Shown here one piece after another: positions 1-8,787 of a DNA stretch of 15,145 bases. Origin of the DNA: GWB2-37-7 sp049684915 (lineage in GTDB: Bacteria > Bacillota > Clostridia > Lutisporales > Lutisporaceae); the NCBI GenBank assembly GCA_049684915.1, contig JBAVGO010000180.1, forward strand, positions 1 through 15,145. The letters run 5' to 3'. The notes beneath the pieces are model-generated. The model did no database searches. It had not been told where the DNA came from and worked only from the letters and a program-made list of their open reading frames with translations. The position numbers were made by a program, and so were the translations under genes. Numbering within the stretch: the first letter of the stretch is position 1; each line of letters starts with the position of its first letter.

Positions 1-3000
1 GTGAGAGAGAATACACTTTCAGGACCTATAGAAACAAATAAGCTCTTGATATACGGTAGTGGTTTTATAAATCCGAAGGTTAAGGCAGGACAGGTTTCAG
101 AAATACCTATACCTATAAATACTACCCTTTCTAACTCTGATGTCATAGTTATTGATGATCAGACAGCCTTAGATTCTATTGAAGGTATAATAAACAATAT
201 TTCTATAATGAATGATGGAACGATACCTATCATAGTGACAGGTGGTTTAATATTAGACCTTACAAGTATTCCGACCATCACAAATACTTCTAAGTCAAAA
301 GTTTACATAAATGAATCTCTGGATATTGAGGGTATGTTTTTTGATGGCTTAATTACTGCTTATGATGAGCTTTATGTTGCTGGCACGAAATATTCCTTCT
401 CTGATACTGCCAATGTACAAATAGACAGTGAAAACAACAAAATAAGTATTAATAATGTAAAGTCACCTATAAACACGGGCGTAAGCGATGTTAAAATAAT
501 ACGTAAGCTGTGTGGAAATCCTATGTACCAAATAATATCTACACTAAAAAAGTCCATTTCAGTTGTAGACAAGCTAAAAAACATTGAAATAGAAAGAATA
601 GACCCAAACACAGGACCAAGAACAAAAATTAATTTAGTTAATATTTATGGAAAAGAGGGACTCTCAAACTTCAATAGCAATATGAGAATATTTGTAAATG
701 GAGCAGAGGGAAAAAACAAAGGTACAATATCCAATCTGAGCGGTACAGTAATAGGTTTATCGGTAGAGCTGCCAATATCAAGCGTTACAGGAGCCGCAGA
801 TATTATACTTACCAACTCCGATTTAAGCAGTGAGCTTGTAATACCAGACGGATTTATATACTTAGACATTGGAAACACTCTTGTAATAGATAGTGATGGT
901 ATTAATCCAAACTATAAGAAAGAGACTGAAGTAAAGCCCATAACTATAACAGGCAGAAACATCGGTTATTTTGACCCTGCCAGCTATGACAAGCTATCAG
1001 AAATTACATTCCCGACAGATGGTTTAATCGGGTACGATACCTACAACGATATACCGCAGTTTGATAATACAAGCACATATAAGGTAGCTTATAAGGGAGT
1101 ATATGATGACAGCAAAGCTGTAACTATCTTAAAGCAAATAAATGTATTTATAGACGGCAATGCTACGATAGTGGATGTTCCTTCGCCAACCTTTACAAAA
1201 AGTAAGGATACTGTAGTTGTTTTAGCTGCTGACGTAACCTTAGACCCAAAGCAGCCAAAAGCGGTAGATGTAACTATAAAAACAAGCACTATTGTATTTG
1301 ATGAGACAGATCCAAGCGATATAAAAATCTACTACTCCAGATCAGAGGAGTACACTATAAATGATGGATTTACATATATTCCCAATGAAATAACACCTAC
1401 TATAACCGCTATAACACCTGACTATGGACCCACCGACAAGGAAATATATATGACCATTAAAGGTTATAACTTCCAAGTTATGGAGGTAGATGGGGTTGTG
1501 ACTCAGCCTATAGTCACCATAGGAGGAAAAGCTGCTATAAATGTAGCAGTATATGATAGCGAAAACAGGATAGTAGATGGCAAGAAAATTCCCGTTGGAA
1601 CTAAAATAAAGCTAAAGCTCCCGGCAGGACTGTCGCTAAATGGTGTAAAGGATGTAGTGGTCAAAAATCCGAGTCAAGGTCAGTTCACACTGATAAATGG
1701 CTTTGAGTACAGAAATCCAAACAGACTGGCTGAAAGATTGCCAATAATAAATTCTGTGAAGGAATCCTTTGCAGACTTGAGAGGTGGCTTGCTGACAGGG
1801 GAGACCATAACAATAACCGGGGTAAATTTTGACACTGCGTTAGAAACCAGTCCTAGAGTGGTAATTACCATAGATGGTGAGAAAGCAGTGATAGATGGTA
1901 AGGTTTCTGCTGATGGCAAGACAGTAACGGTAATACCACCACCAGGCACAAAGGTTGGTGAGACAAAACTTCAGCTGATAAATGAAGATGGCTCTATGGT
2001 ATCTGCATTCTTTGAATATAGAATGGCAGTAACCTCACCGAAGATTCTCAAAATAGCCCCTACAAAGGGTGGCAATGGTACAAAGCTGGTTATTATAGGA
2101 GAGGACTTTGTATTTCCTGACCTAAGCACAAACAATGATGACCCTAAGCACAAGGGAACTGTAGTCTTGCTAGGTGGGAAAGAATTAAACGCCTACAACT
2201 ATGATTCAGGAGGCGGAATCACGAGCGATGGCACGGATATTTATTACAACAATGCTGCTTTAGACGGAAAAATGGTAGAGGTACAAGACAATAATACTAT
2301 ATATGTAGATATACCTGATAAGTTCTATAGCTTCGATAATACAGTTGGAGCCATAGCACCTTACCTAAAGAGTGAGAGTATTCCTTTAGGAGACCTAAAG
2401 CTAGAAATTTTAAATCCTGATGGAGCGAAATCAAAGGAAAATATAATATTTACGTATGTGAAACCTGCAACCTTTCCAGATATTACAATGATAACTCCTG
2501 CAAGTGGCTCTATAAACGGAGGAACTATAGTTACTATAATTGGCAGTAACTTCAAGCAGGATGAGCTTAAAGTATTTTTTGGTTCAGAAGCTGCAAGCGA
2601 AATACAATTTATAAATGACACTGAGCTTAGGGTAAAGGTCCCTATATATCCCTATGACCTGCCCCTAGGGGAAGATAGTATAGCGATACCAGTAATGGTT
2701 ATGAATTATGACGGTGGCATGGCAGTAGAGGAAGAAGGCTTTGAATACAGAATACCGGGAAGCCTTCCTATTATTACCTCTCTTTCACCAGCAATAGGAA
2801 GTGCTGCTGGCAATGAAGAAGTAATAATAAGAGGAAGAGACTTCCGTAGGAATCCAGATGACCACTCGATGATACCAAAGGTTTATTTTAATGGGGTAGA
2901 AGCGTATGTTGATTGGCTCAGTACCGAAAATGTCAGCGAGCTTCTTCTGGTCACAACGCCACCAAGTAAGATAGCAGGACCTGTAGATGTAGTTATTGTA

Positions 3001-5655
3001 AACTACGACTCGGGCTCATTTACCTATAAAAGCTTTACCTATGAAATATCAAAGCCTATAATAAACTCAGTTATTCCTCAGAGCATAAACAAGCTGGGAG
3101 GCAACAAGCTTCAGATAAACGGAAGCGGTTTTAAGAAGGCAGATTTATCGGTACTTCTAAATGGTGAATATGTAGATAGACACATTGTAAGCGATAAAAA
3201 AGCAAGTGACCAAATAGATATACTGGCGATATTTGGAGATGCAACTACAAGTGATAAGAAAACTATTGACACCGTTATGGGACTGCCTTATGCGGATTTA
3301 GGAGATTTGCGTGTAAGCTACAGTCGTGTAGATGCAAATATAGCAAATATAAAGATAGCAAAAATCAGCAGTCCAAGCACTTATATAAAGAATATGAACA
3401 TAAGTGTTGGCTCGGCTCACATGTTCATAATAAACGGACCTCTAGACTTAGGTGATACTACAATAGGTGATGAAGGCATACTTGTTGAGGTTACACCAAA
3501 TCAGGTAATAGTGACTAGAAGAATAGCTGCCTACGCAAAATGGGAAAATGATGGTTTACAGGTGACAGCTGTATCACCTGCGGTTGGAGGCATAGGCCCA
3601 AGAAAGCTATACATTCTGAACGCCGATGGAGGTATAGGCTCATATGGAATAAGTGTTTTAAACCCTGCCAGCAATCCGACTATAACTTATATATCACCTA
3701 GAAACAAGGTTAAAAAGGAAGATACAATAGTTGATTATGTAAGTGAGGATATTGTTGCGGATCAGGAATATTACACATATACACCTTTAAAAGGTGGAGC
3801 TTTTATCACAATCAATGGTACTGATTTCAGAAAGAATGTTAAGGTCTATTTAGATAATAAAGAGATTGAGATAGTAAGCAGAAGTCTAAATGATGACCAG
3901 CTTGTAGTGAAGGTTCCTGCTGGCATAGAGGCTGACCTAGACAAGCTTTACAGGCTATTAGTAGTAAATGAAGACGGTGGCAGTGCGGATTCATCAGCCT
4001 TGAGCAAGCCACATTATATAGTTTATAAAATGCCTCAAAGTACACCTGTAATTGAGAATATAGTACCTGGCTTTACTTCCTCTACAGGGCAAAATATTGT
4101 AATGATAATAGGTAATGACTTTAGAGAAGGAGCAAAGGTATTTATTGATGGAATAGAAAGTACATCAGTAACATTGATAAGCTATAAGGAGCTGGCAGTG
4201 AGAATTCCACTGGGACTGACTCCAGGTAAGAAGCTTGTACAGGTTATGAATCCTGATTATGGCTTTGGTGAGAAAAAGGACGCCTTGACTATAATTAGCT
4301 CACCTAGAATTGATACAGTATATGACAATACGAAGAATAAAATATTATCGCCTGTATTGTTCTCCATAGATGGAAACCAAAGCATAAAGCTTATGGGAAC
4401 TAGCTTCTTAAGTGGAGCAAAGGTTATAATCGGCGGCACATTGAAGCCAAAGAGCGAGCTTCAATCGGGAGAAACAGGAATTACATGCTATGACATACAC
4501 GATGTTGAAATGGTCATAGTAGGCGGTACTGTAGCCAGTGGCGTAAAAATAATAAACAGTACTACTCTTACCTTCACAACACCAAAGTTGAAGGTGGGAA
4601 GCTACAATATGATATTAGTCAATAATGATGGTGGTGTGAGCAATGGAATAGGCATAAGCTATCAGAAGCCACTGCCTGATGTTCCTGCGGTAATATTTGT
4701 AGAGGTAGTTGATAGTGATACCATTAAGCTGGAATGGGAAAAGCTCCCTGAGACAAACCACTATGAGATATATGCAGCCTATAGCTATAATAATATATCA
4801 ACAGGCAAATATGTCTATGTTGGAAGCGTAGCACCTTATGAGGTAAGTGAAGGCAGACTTAGATATTATGTGGATGGGTTGAGGGCTAGCTCATGGTACA
4901 GCTTCAAGCTGAAATCAGTTAACTCATACGGACCCTCTTCGCTATCTTATGCGACTACTTATGTAAAGACAAAGTCCACTAAGCTGACAGCCTCCTACTA
5001 TAAAACAGAAGGAGACTATGTATCAGGAATAGCACAAGCGGACAAGGTTGACATGATAGGAAGCGGCTTGACATATACAGCAGGAGAGAAATCCATAAGC
5101 AGCTATATAAGCGGCTTAACGGTATACCTTAATCAAGCAAGCTATAATATTTACAATCCAAAGAATGTAGATATAGCTATAAATTTACTGAAAAAGTATC
5201 CAAACAACCCAATAACAATCCATGAAAAGGACTTTACACTAAAAATGTATAGCAACACCCTATTGGTTGCAGAGACTCGCACAATATCAGCAGTAAAACT
5301 GCCAGACTCAAAAATGACGGTAGCCATAAACAAAGACCTAAGAGCCAAGGGTGACGAAATAAAGGTAAAAGTACCCGTAGGCTATAAGGCAATTACTGCA
5401 CCTGTGGCAATAAACGTGACAATGCAGGTAGAGAAAAGTAAAACTGGAATCAAAGCTTTAAGTGGAAGTGCGGATATTAAATATAATGTTACAGCTGAAG
5501 TCATAAGGAAGTATCCAGGCGGTATATACGTTGCATACTACAATAACTCTACTAAGAAATTGGAGATATTAAGCAGCACAATAAGTAATAACATAGTAAT
5601 AGCAAAAACTAATAAACCAGGAGAATATATCCTAATAGGCAAATACATAAAGTAA
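1..5655 (+). CDS. Giant extracellular IPT/TIG-repeat protein (5'-truncated by window edge)
   Basis: 1884 residues are visible, open from the first base. No signal peptide is seen, and residues 15-25 already look like an IPT strand (LLIYGSGF), so the true start very probably lies upstream and the GTG at base 1 is not trusted. IPT/TIG modules, recognised by P-x-I-x-x-I-x-P followed by a G-x-x-V-x-I-x-G-x-x-F strand, begin near residues 465, 580, 679, 825, 922, 1018, 1225, 1348 and 1434, with more diverged copies before 465. Most end in an N-x-D-G-G-like strand. Residues ~1561-1655 resemble a fibronectin type III module (IKLEWEKLPETNHYEIY, then SWYSFKLKSVNSYGPSS). Residues ~1660-1884 form an unassigned beta-rich C-terminal domain ending GEYILIGKYIK. 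No LPXTG motif, C-terminal membrane anchor or SLH domain is visible. By family, such proteins are surface adhesins or scaffolds; the specific ligand is unknown. The SLH and protease genes downstream support an envelope role. There is no internal frameshift. Confidence 0.85.
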   Translation: MRENTLSGPIETNKLLIYGSGFINPKVKAGQVSEIPIPINTTLSNSDVIVIDDQTALDSIEGIINNISIMNDGTIPIIVTGGLILDLTSIPTITNTSKSKVYINESLDIEGMFFDGLITAYDELYVAGTKYSFSDTANVQIDSENNKISINNVKSPINTGVSDVKIIRKLCGNPMYQIISTLKKSISVVDKLKNIEIERIDPNTGPRTKINLVNIYGKEGLSNFNSNMRIFVNGAEGKNKGTISNLSGTVIGLSVELPISSVTGAADIILTNSDLSSELVIPDGFIYLDIGNTLVIDSDGINPNYKKETEVKPITITGRNIGYFDPASYDKLSEITFPTDGLIGYDTYNDIPQFDNTSTYKVAYKGVYDDSKAVTILKQINVFIDGNATIVDVPSPTFTKSKDTVVVLAADVTLDPKQPKAVDVTIKTSTIVFDETDPSDIKIYYSRSEEYTINDGFTYIPNEITPTITAITPDYGPTDKEIYMTIKGYNFQVMEVDGVVTQPIVTIGGKAAINVAVYDSENRIVDGKKIPVGTKIKLKLPAGLSLNGVKDVVVKNPSQGQFTLINGFEYRNPNRLAERLPIINSVKESFADLRGGLLTGETITITGVNFDTALETSPRVVITIDGEKAVIDGKVSADGKTVTVIPPPGTKVGETKLQLINEDGSMVSAFFEYRMAVTSPKILKIAPTKGGNGTKLVIIGEDFVFPDLSTNNDDPKHKGTVVLLGGKELNAYNYDSGGGITSDGTDIYYNNAALDGKMVEVQDNNTIYVDIPDKFYSFDNTVGAIAPYLKSESIPLGDLKLEILNPDGAKSKENIIFTYVKPATFPDITMITPASGSINGGTIVTIIGSNFKQDELKVFFGSEAASEIQFINDTELRVKVPIYPYDLPLGEDSIAIPVMVMNYDGGMAVEEEGFEYRIPGSLPIITSLSPAIGSAAGNEEVIIRGRDFRRNPDDHSMIPKVYFNGVEAYVDWLSTENVSELLLVTTPPSKIAGPVDVVIVNYDSGSFTYKSFTYEISKPIINSVIPQSINKLGGNKLQINGSGFKKADLSVLLNGEYVDRHIVSDKKASDQIDILAIFGDATTSDKKTIDTVMGLPYADLGDLRVSYSRVDANIANIKIAKISSPSTYIKNMNISVGSAHMFIINGPLDLGDTTIGDEGILVEVTPNQVIVTRRIAAYAKWENDGLQVTAVSPAVGGIGPRKLYILNADGGIGSYGISVLNPASNPTITYISPRNKVKKEDTIVDYVSEDIVADQEYYTYTPLKGGAFITINGTDFRKNVKVYLDNKEIEIVSRSLNDDQLVVKVPAGIEADLDKLYRLLVVNEDGGSADSSALSKPHYIVYKMPQSTPVIENIVPGFTSSTGQNIVMIIGNDFREGAKVFIDGIESTSVTLISYKELAVRIPLGLTPGKKLVQVMNPDYGFGEKKDALTIISSPRIDTVYDNTKNKILSPVLFSIDGNQSIKLMGTSFLSGAKVIIGGTLKPKSELQSGETGITCYDIHDVEMVIVGGTVASGVKIINSTTLTFTTPKLKVGSYNMILVNNDGGVSNGIGISYQKPLPDVPAVIFVEVVDSDTIKLEWEKLPETNHYEIYAAYSYNNISTGKYVYVGSVAPYEVSEGRLRYYVDGLRASSWYSFKLKSVNSYGPSSLSYATTYVKTKSTKLTASYYKTEGDYVSGIAQADKVDMIGSGLTYTAGEKSISSYISGLTVYLNQASYNIYNPKNVDIAINLLKKYPNNPITIHEKDFTLKMYSNTLLVAETRTISAVKLPDSKMTVAINKDLRAKGDEIKVKVPVGYKAITAPVAINVTMQVEKSKTGIKALSGSADIKYNVTAEVIRKYPGGIYVAYYNNSTKKLEILSSTISNNIVIAKTNKPGEYILIGKYIK

Positions 5656-5657
5656 GA

Positions 5658-5745
5658 GTAGGGAATGTCGCTAGTGCCGTCTCACCTAAACCACCAAAAA
5701 GTAGGGGATGACCTATGTGTCATCCCGCCCAAATTCCACCAAAAA
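5658..5745. repeat. Two tandem ~44-bp intergenic hairpin repeat units
   Basis: Unit 1 (5658-5700, 43 bp) and unit 2 (5701-5745, 45 bp) each start GTAGGG, pass through a hairpin-like core and end in CCACCAAAAA. A third partial unit begins at 5746 (GCTAGGAAG) and merges into the Shine-Dalgarno of the next gene. The core of unit 2 is a perfect 8-bp stem; that of unit 1 is degenerate. The run sits between the giant IPT gene and the 995-residue SLH gene. It lacks the T-run of a rho-independent terminator, so it may be a dispersed repeat, a processing site or a weak attenuator. Confidence 0.7.
5705..5726. repeat. Perfect 8-bp-stem hairpin, copy 1 of an exact 22-nt repeat
   Basis: GGGATGAC (5705-5712), loop CTATGT (5713-5718), GTCATCCC (5719-5726). 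All 22 bases recur without change at 13576-13597. The following bases are GCCCAAATT, not a T-run, so this is not a typical terminator. Confidence 0.85.
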
Positions 5746-5748
5746 GCT

Positions 5749-5756
5749 AGGAAGTG
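5749..5756 (+). promoter_or_regulatory. Shine-Dalgarno that fixes the start of the 995-residue SLH protein
   Basis: AGGAAGTG lies 5 nt before the ATG at 5762. An in-frame ATG at 5708 would add 18 residues, but it falls inside the repeated hairpin, has no good Shine-Dalgarno, and would put polar residues before the basic n-region of the signal peptide. The start at 5762 is therefore preferred. Confidence 0.8.
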
Positions 5757-5761
5757 ATAAA

Positions 5762-8749
5762 ATGAAAAACAAAAAAAGCTTAATATCCATAGGGCTTATA
5801 CTTGTACTTGTCGCAGCAATGCTACCCTCTGGACTTCACAGCGAAGATATTGTATACAGCGGAATGCCAAGCGGTGATGCCATAATCAAAAATGCATCCT
5901 TCACAGACGTTTCGGGCAATGCAAATACAGATAACATACTCAGAATGGCTGTCTACTCTTTAGTAAATGAGTTTGGCAGCACTAGATACAGACCTAACGA
6001 CTATGCCATTAGACAGGATGTGCTTGCAGCTTTAGTAAGAGCTATGGGCAAACAGCAAGAAGCTATGACATTAGGAGAGACGATAAGGAAGCAAAATACA
6101 AAGCTAAGTGCTGTGCAAGCTTATATGGTGGGATATATTGATACAGCCAAAAATGCAGGGGTAATTACAACAAAAGAAATAGACTCAATGGCAGTGCTTA
6201 CTACAGCAGAGAAAGCTGCGGTGGAAAGGGAAGTTACAGCTATAGTTAAGACTAACTGGAAAATGACAAAGGCGGAGAAAGACTTACTTCGACAGAGTAT
6301 GCTGGATCAAAGAGCCTATGACAAGGCTTTGAAAACTTCTGCCACTAGAGAAGAAATCGCAGTATGGACAGCAAAGGCATTAGAGCTTACACCTGTTATA
6401 GGTGAAAAAACAATGGAAGTTTATACATACAAGGATTGGGCAAGCATAGCTACAGCTAACCTTCCTTATGTAGAGGCGGTTATAAGAAGCGGTATACTAA
6501 AGGGAGAGACAGTATCAAGCTATGTACCTAAGAGCAGACTTAGGAGAGGTGATTTTTCCTCTATGCTATCCAGAATTGCTGACAATGGTTTAGATGCACT
6601 AGAGCTTACTATAGGCTATGGCAAGATAGCGTCAAAGAATGTCACAAAGGAGGTAAGCTCCTTTAAACAAATAATAACAACTAATATCACAGTGCAAACA
6701 CCAGATGCAACAGTAATAAACATGACAGCTGTAAACAACCAATCCATTCCGGTCATTAAGAATGGCAAGGTAGGCAATGAAAGCCTAATACAAAAAAATG
6801 ACATAGTAGAGTACACCCTCACTAAGGACAACAAGGTATTACTTCTACAGGTAGGAAAGCTTAAGGAGATAAAGGGAAGCTTCATAGGCTATAGCTCAGA
6901 GCTAGGCACAGTACAGATAGCAGATCAGAGCGGCAAAAGATATCAGCTAAAGCTCACACCAAATACTACAGTTACAGCACAAAAGGTACCTGTAGAAATC
7001 GGCAGAATCGCACTAGACCTGCCAGCAACAGCTATATATGAAGGAAATACCTTAAGAGCTTTAGATGTGGATGTTGCTCCTGATAAAATAAACAATCAAG
7101 ATATAGCAGTAAAAATACTGTTTGCAGATCCCTTAGGCAGAATACTAAAGGTTGCTAATGAATATGACGACAGACAATATCTGCAGCTGGCAGATGATGT
7201 TATGGTATATATAAATGATGAACAACAAGGTGTTGAGGCTATAGGCTTTGACCAGGATGCAATACTCAAGGTAGTAGACAACAAGGTACTTGAGGTTAGA
7301 GTATACACTGACATTCCAGTGGAAGAAGAGGGCTATACTCAAATAATTACAGGCAAAGTAAGGGATATTGCAGGCAATAACCTGTATATAAGCCCTGATG
7401 GAGAGCCCGAGGTTCAAAACTCCTTTATAATAGGAAATAATGTCCCGATTATTAAAGAAAAACAGAACGTAAGTAAATACAAGCTAATGCCGGGAGATAG
7501 AGTTAAGCTTTATATAGATACCTCAATGGGAGATTATATATCAAAGATAGAGATTCAAAGTAGCGGAGTAAAGATAAAAAACCTTTACAAGGGTGATATT
7601 AAAGATGTAATACCATCAACAGGCGAGATAATCCTCTCAAATGTTTATACCTATGGCTATTATGATTGGGTGAAGCAAGGAGATTACATTAAATATAAGC
7701 TATCTGATGAAGCAGAGCTATATAACGGAAACAGCTTAATAGAAATAGCAAAGCTGAAGGACAGCATAGGCAAGACACTATATGTAGTCTCCAAGGATAA
7801 CTATGGAGATGAGGAAATAGTTCATGGTCTCTTAAAGGATGGATATGAAGATACTATATACAATAAGATAACTGATGTTAAATGGACATCCAATCAAATC
7901 ACACTATCTGATGGCAGGATAATGGACTACAACAAGGGCTCCATAATTATAAAGGATGGAAAGCTGATGGATTCAACAGACTTGAAAGAGGATGCTTCAG
8001 CCTTTGTGATACAAAACAAAGGAACTATCAGTGCAAGAACTGCCTCTATAATTAGCATGGACAGCTTCAATGTTATAGCAGGCTATAACATTAGCAAGGG
8101 GTATCTCCATACTATGGGAGAGGATTACTTCATTATAGAAAATGCCTACAAACTGACCAACAACAGCTGGGAAAGCTACATAGGCTTCAATTATCAGTTA
8201 AACGATGATACCTATATATATGACAACCTTGTACTAAACGAATCAATTTCAGCAGATAAGTTTGCAGAAAGTAGATTTAAGCCTTATACCTATACATGGA
8301 CAAACTACAGTACAGCTAACTATGGAAGTGAGTACCATGTGGATGATAAATACCATAGTGATTATACTCATTACTATTACTATCCCGATTACCACGAGCA
8401 CAGCATACTTTATACTGTTACTGATGAGTATGGAAATGCAATCGGAATAAATATCTATGGAGCGGATAAGGAAGAGTTTAATCCAAGCAAGGAAAACAAA
8501 GAACGCATAACCACAGGACAGCTACAAAGTGTAGATAGCGATAATTTCATAATAACAATAAACAAAGCAATGGAGTTTAGCCCACTATATCAGGAATGGA
8601 GACCTGCAATGGTATCAATTCCACTTGATACCTCCAAAGCTGTATTAATGAAGGACGGTAAACCTATTGACTTAGATGAGCTTACATCAGAAGATAGAAT
8701 TTATGCAGTATCAATAGACGGAAATGCAGTGCTAATACTTGCAGAATAG
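5762..8749 (+). CDS. Secreted surface protein with diverged N-terminal SLH triplet and beta-rich body
   Basis: 995 residues from the ATG with the adjacent Shine-Dalgarno. Residues 1-27 are a signal peptide (MKNKK, a hydrophobic core, cleavage probably near LHS/ED). SLH-like units: residues ~46-97 (ASFTDVSG to VLAALVRAMG), ~119-210 and ~222-274 (YKDWASIATANLPYVEAVIRSGILKG, to DFSSMLSRIA). The second unit seems to be split by a charged, predicted-helical stretch (~145-190) before TREEIAVWTAKALEL. SLH triplets usually bind pyruvylated secondary cell-wall polymers, so surface retention is inferred. Residues ~295-995 are beta-rich, with short repeated patterns such as KVLLLQVGKLKEIKGSFIGY, and match no family I can name with confidence. 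Residues 842-880 are unusually Tyr/His-rich (12 Tyr and 5 His). The next gene starts 38 bp downstream with no terminator between, so the two are probably one operon. The molecular function of the body is unknown. Confidence 0.85.
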   Translation: MKNKKSLISIGLILVLVAAMLPSGLHSEDIVYSGMPSGDAIIKNASFTDVSGNANTDNILRMAVYSLVNEFGSTRYRPNDYAIRQDVLAALVRAMGKQQEAMTLGETIRKQNTKLSAVQAYMVGYIDTAKNAGVITTKEIDSMAVLTTAEKAAVEREVTAIVKTNWKMTKAEKDLLRQSMLDQRAYDKALKTSATREEIAVWTAKALELTPVIGEKTMEVYTYKDWASIATANLPYVEAVIRSGILKGETVSSYVPKSRLRRGDFSSMLSRIADNGLDALELTIGYGKIASKNVTKEVSSFKQIITTNITVQTPDATVINMTAVNNQSIPVIKNGKVGNESLIQKNDIVEYTLTKDNKVLLLQVGKLKEIKGSFIGYSSELGTVQIADQSGKRYQLKLTPNTTVTAQKVPVEIGRIALDLPATAIYEGNTLRALDVDVAPDKINNQDIAVKILFADPLGRILKVANEYDDRQYLQLADDVMVYINDEQQGVEAIGFDQDAILKVVDNKVLEVRVYTDIPVEEEGYTQIITGKVRDIAGNNLYISPDGEPEVQNSFIIGNNVPIIKEKQNVSKYKLMPGDRVKLYIDTSMGDYISKIEIQSSGVKIKNLYKGDIKDVIPSTGEIILSNVYTYGYYDWVKQGDYIKYKLSDEAELYNGNSLIEIAKLKDSIGKTLYVVSKDNYGDEEIVHGLLKDGYEDTIYNKITDVKWTSNQITLSDGRIMDYNKGSIIIKDGKLMDSTDLKEDASAFVIQNKGTISARTASIISMDSFNVIAGYNISKGYLHTMGEDYFIIENAYKLTNNSWESYIGFNYQLNDDTYIYDNLVLNESISADKFAESRFKPYTYTWTNYSTANYGSEYHVDDKYHSDYTHYYYYPDYHEHSILYTVTDEYGNAIGINIYGADKEEFNPSKENKERITTGQLQSVDSDNFIITINKAMEFSPLYQEWRPAMVSIPLDTSKAVLMKDGKPIDLDELTSEDRIYAVSIDGNAVLILAE

Positions 8750-8787
8750 CAAACTCACAAAAATCACAAGCATATGAGGTGTAAAAG

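Noticed and set aside
1..3. GTG at base 1 as the real start of the IPT protein
   Set aside because: No upstream sequence, no signal peptide, and the frame begins within an IPT-like strand; the gene most likely continues upstream.
5705..5726. Reading the exact-repeat hairpin as a rho-independent terminator
   Set aside because: There is no T-run after the stem at either copy; a dispersed repeat fits better, though weak termination cannot be excluded.
5658..5745. CRISPR array
   Set aside because: Only two adjacent hairpin units, no spacers of uniform length between repeats, and no cas genes.
5708..5761. Upstream in-frame ATG adding 18 residues to the 995-residue SLH protein
   Set aside because: It lies within the repeated hairpin, has no suitable Shine-Dalgarno, and spoils the signal peptide; the ATG at 5762 has both.
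7145..7417. 90-codon minus-strand frame inside the 995-residue gene
   Set aside because: Antisense to a clear coding sequence, no ribosome binding site and no recognised family.
8262..8450. 62-codon plus-strand frame overlapping the Tyr/His-rich segment
   Set aside because: The repetitive Ile/Thr product is an off-frame reading of Tyr/His codons; no Shine-Dalgarno.
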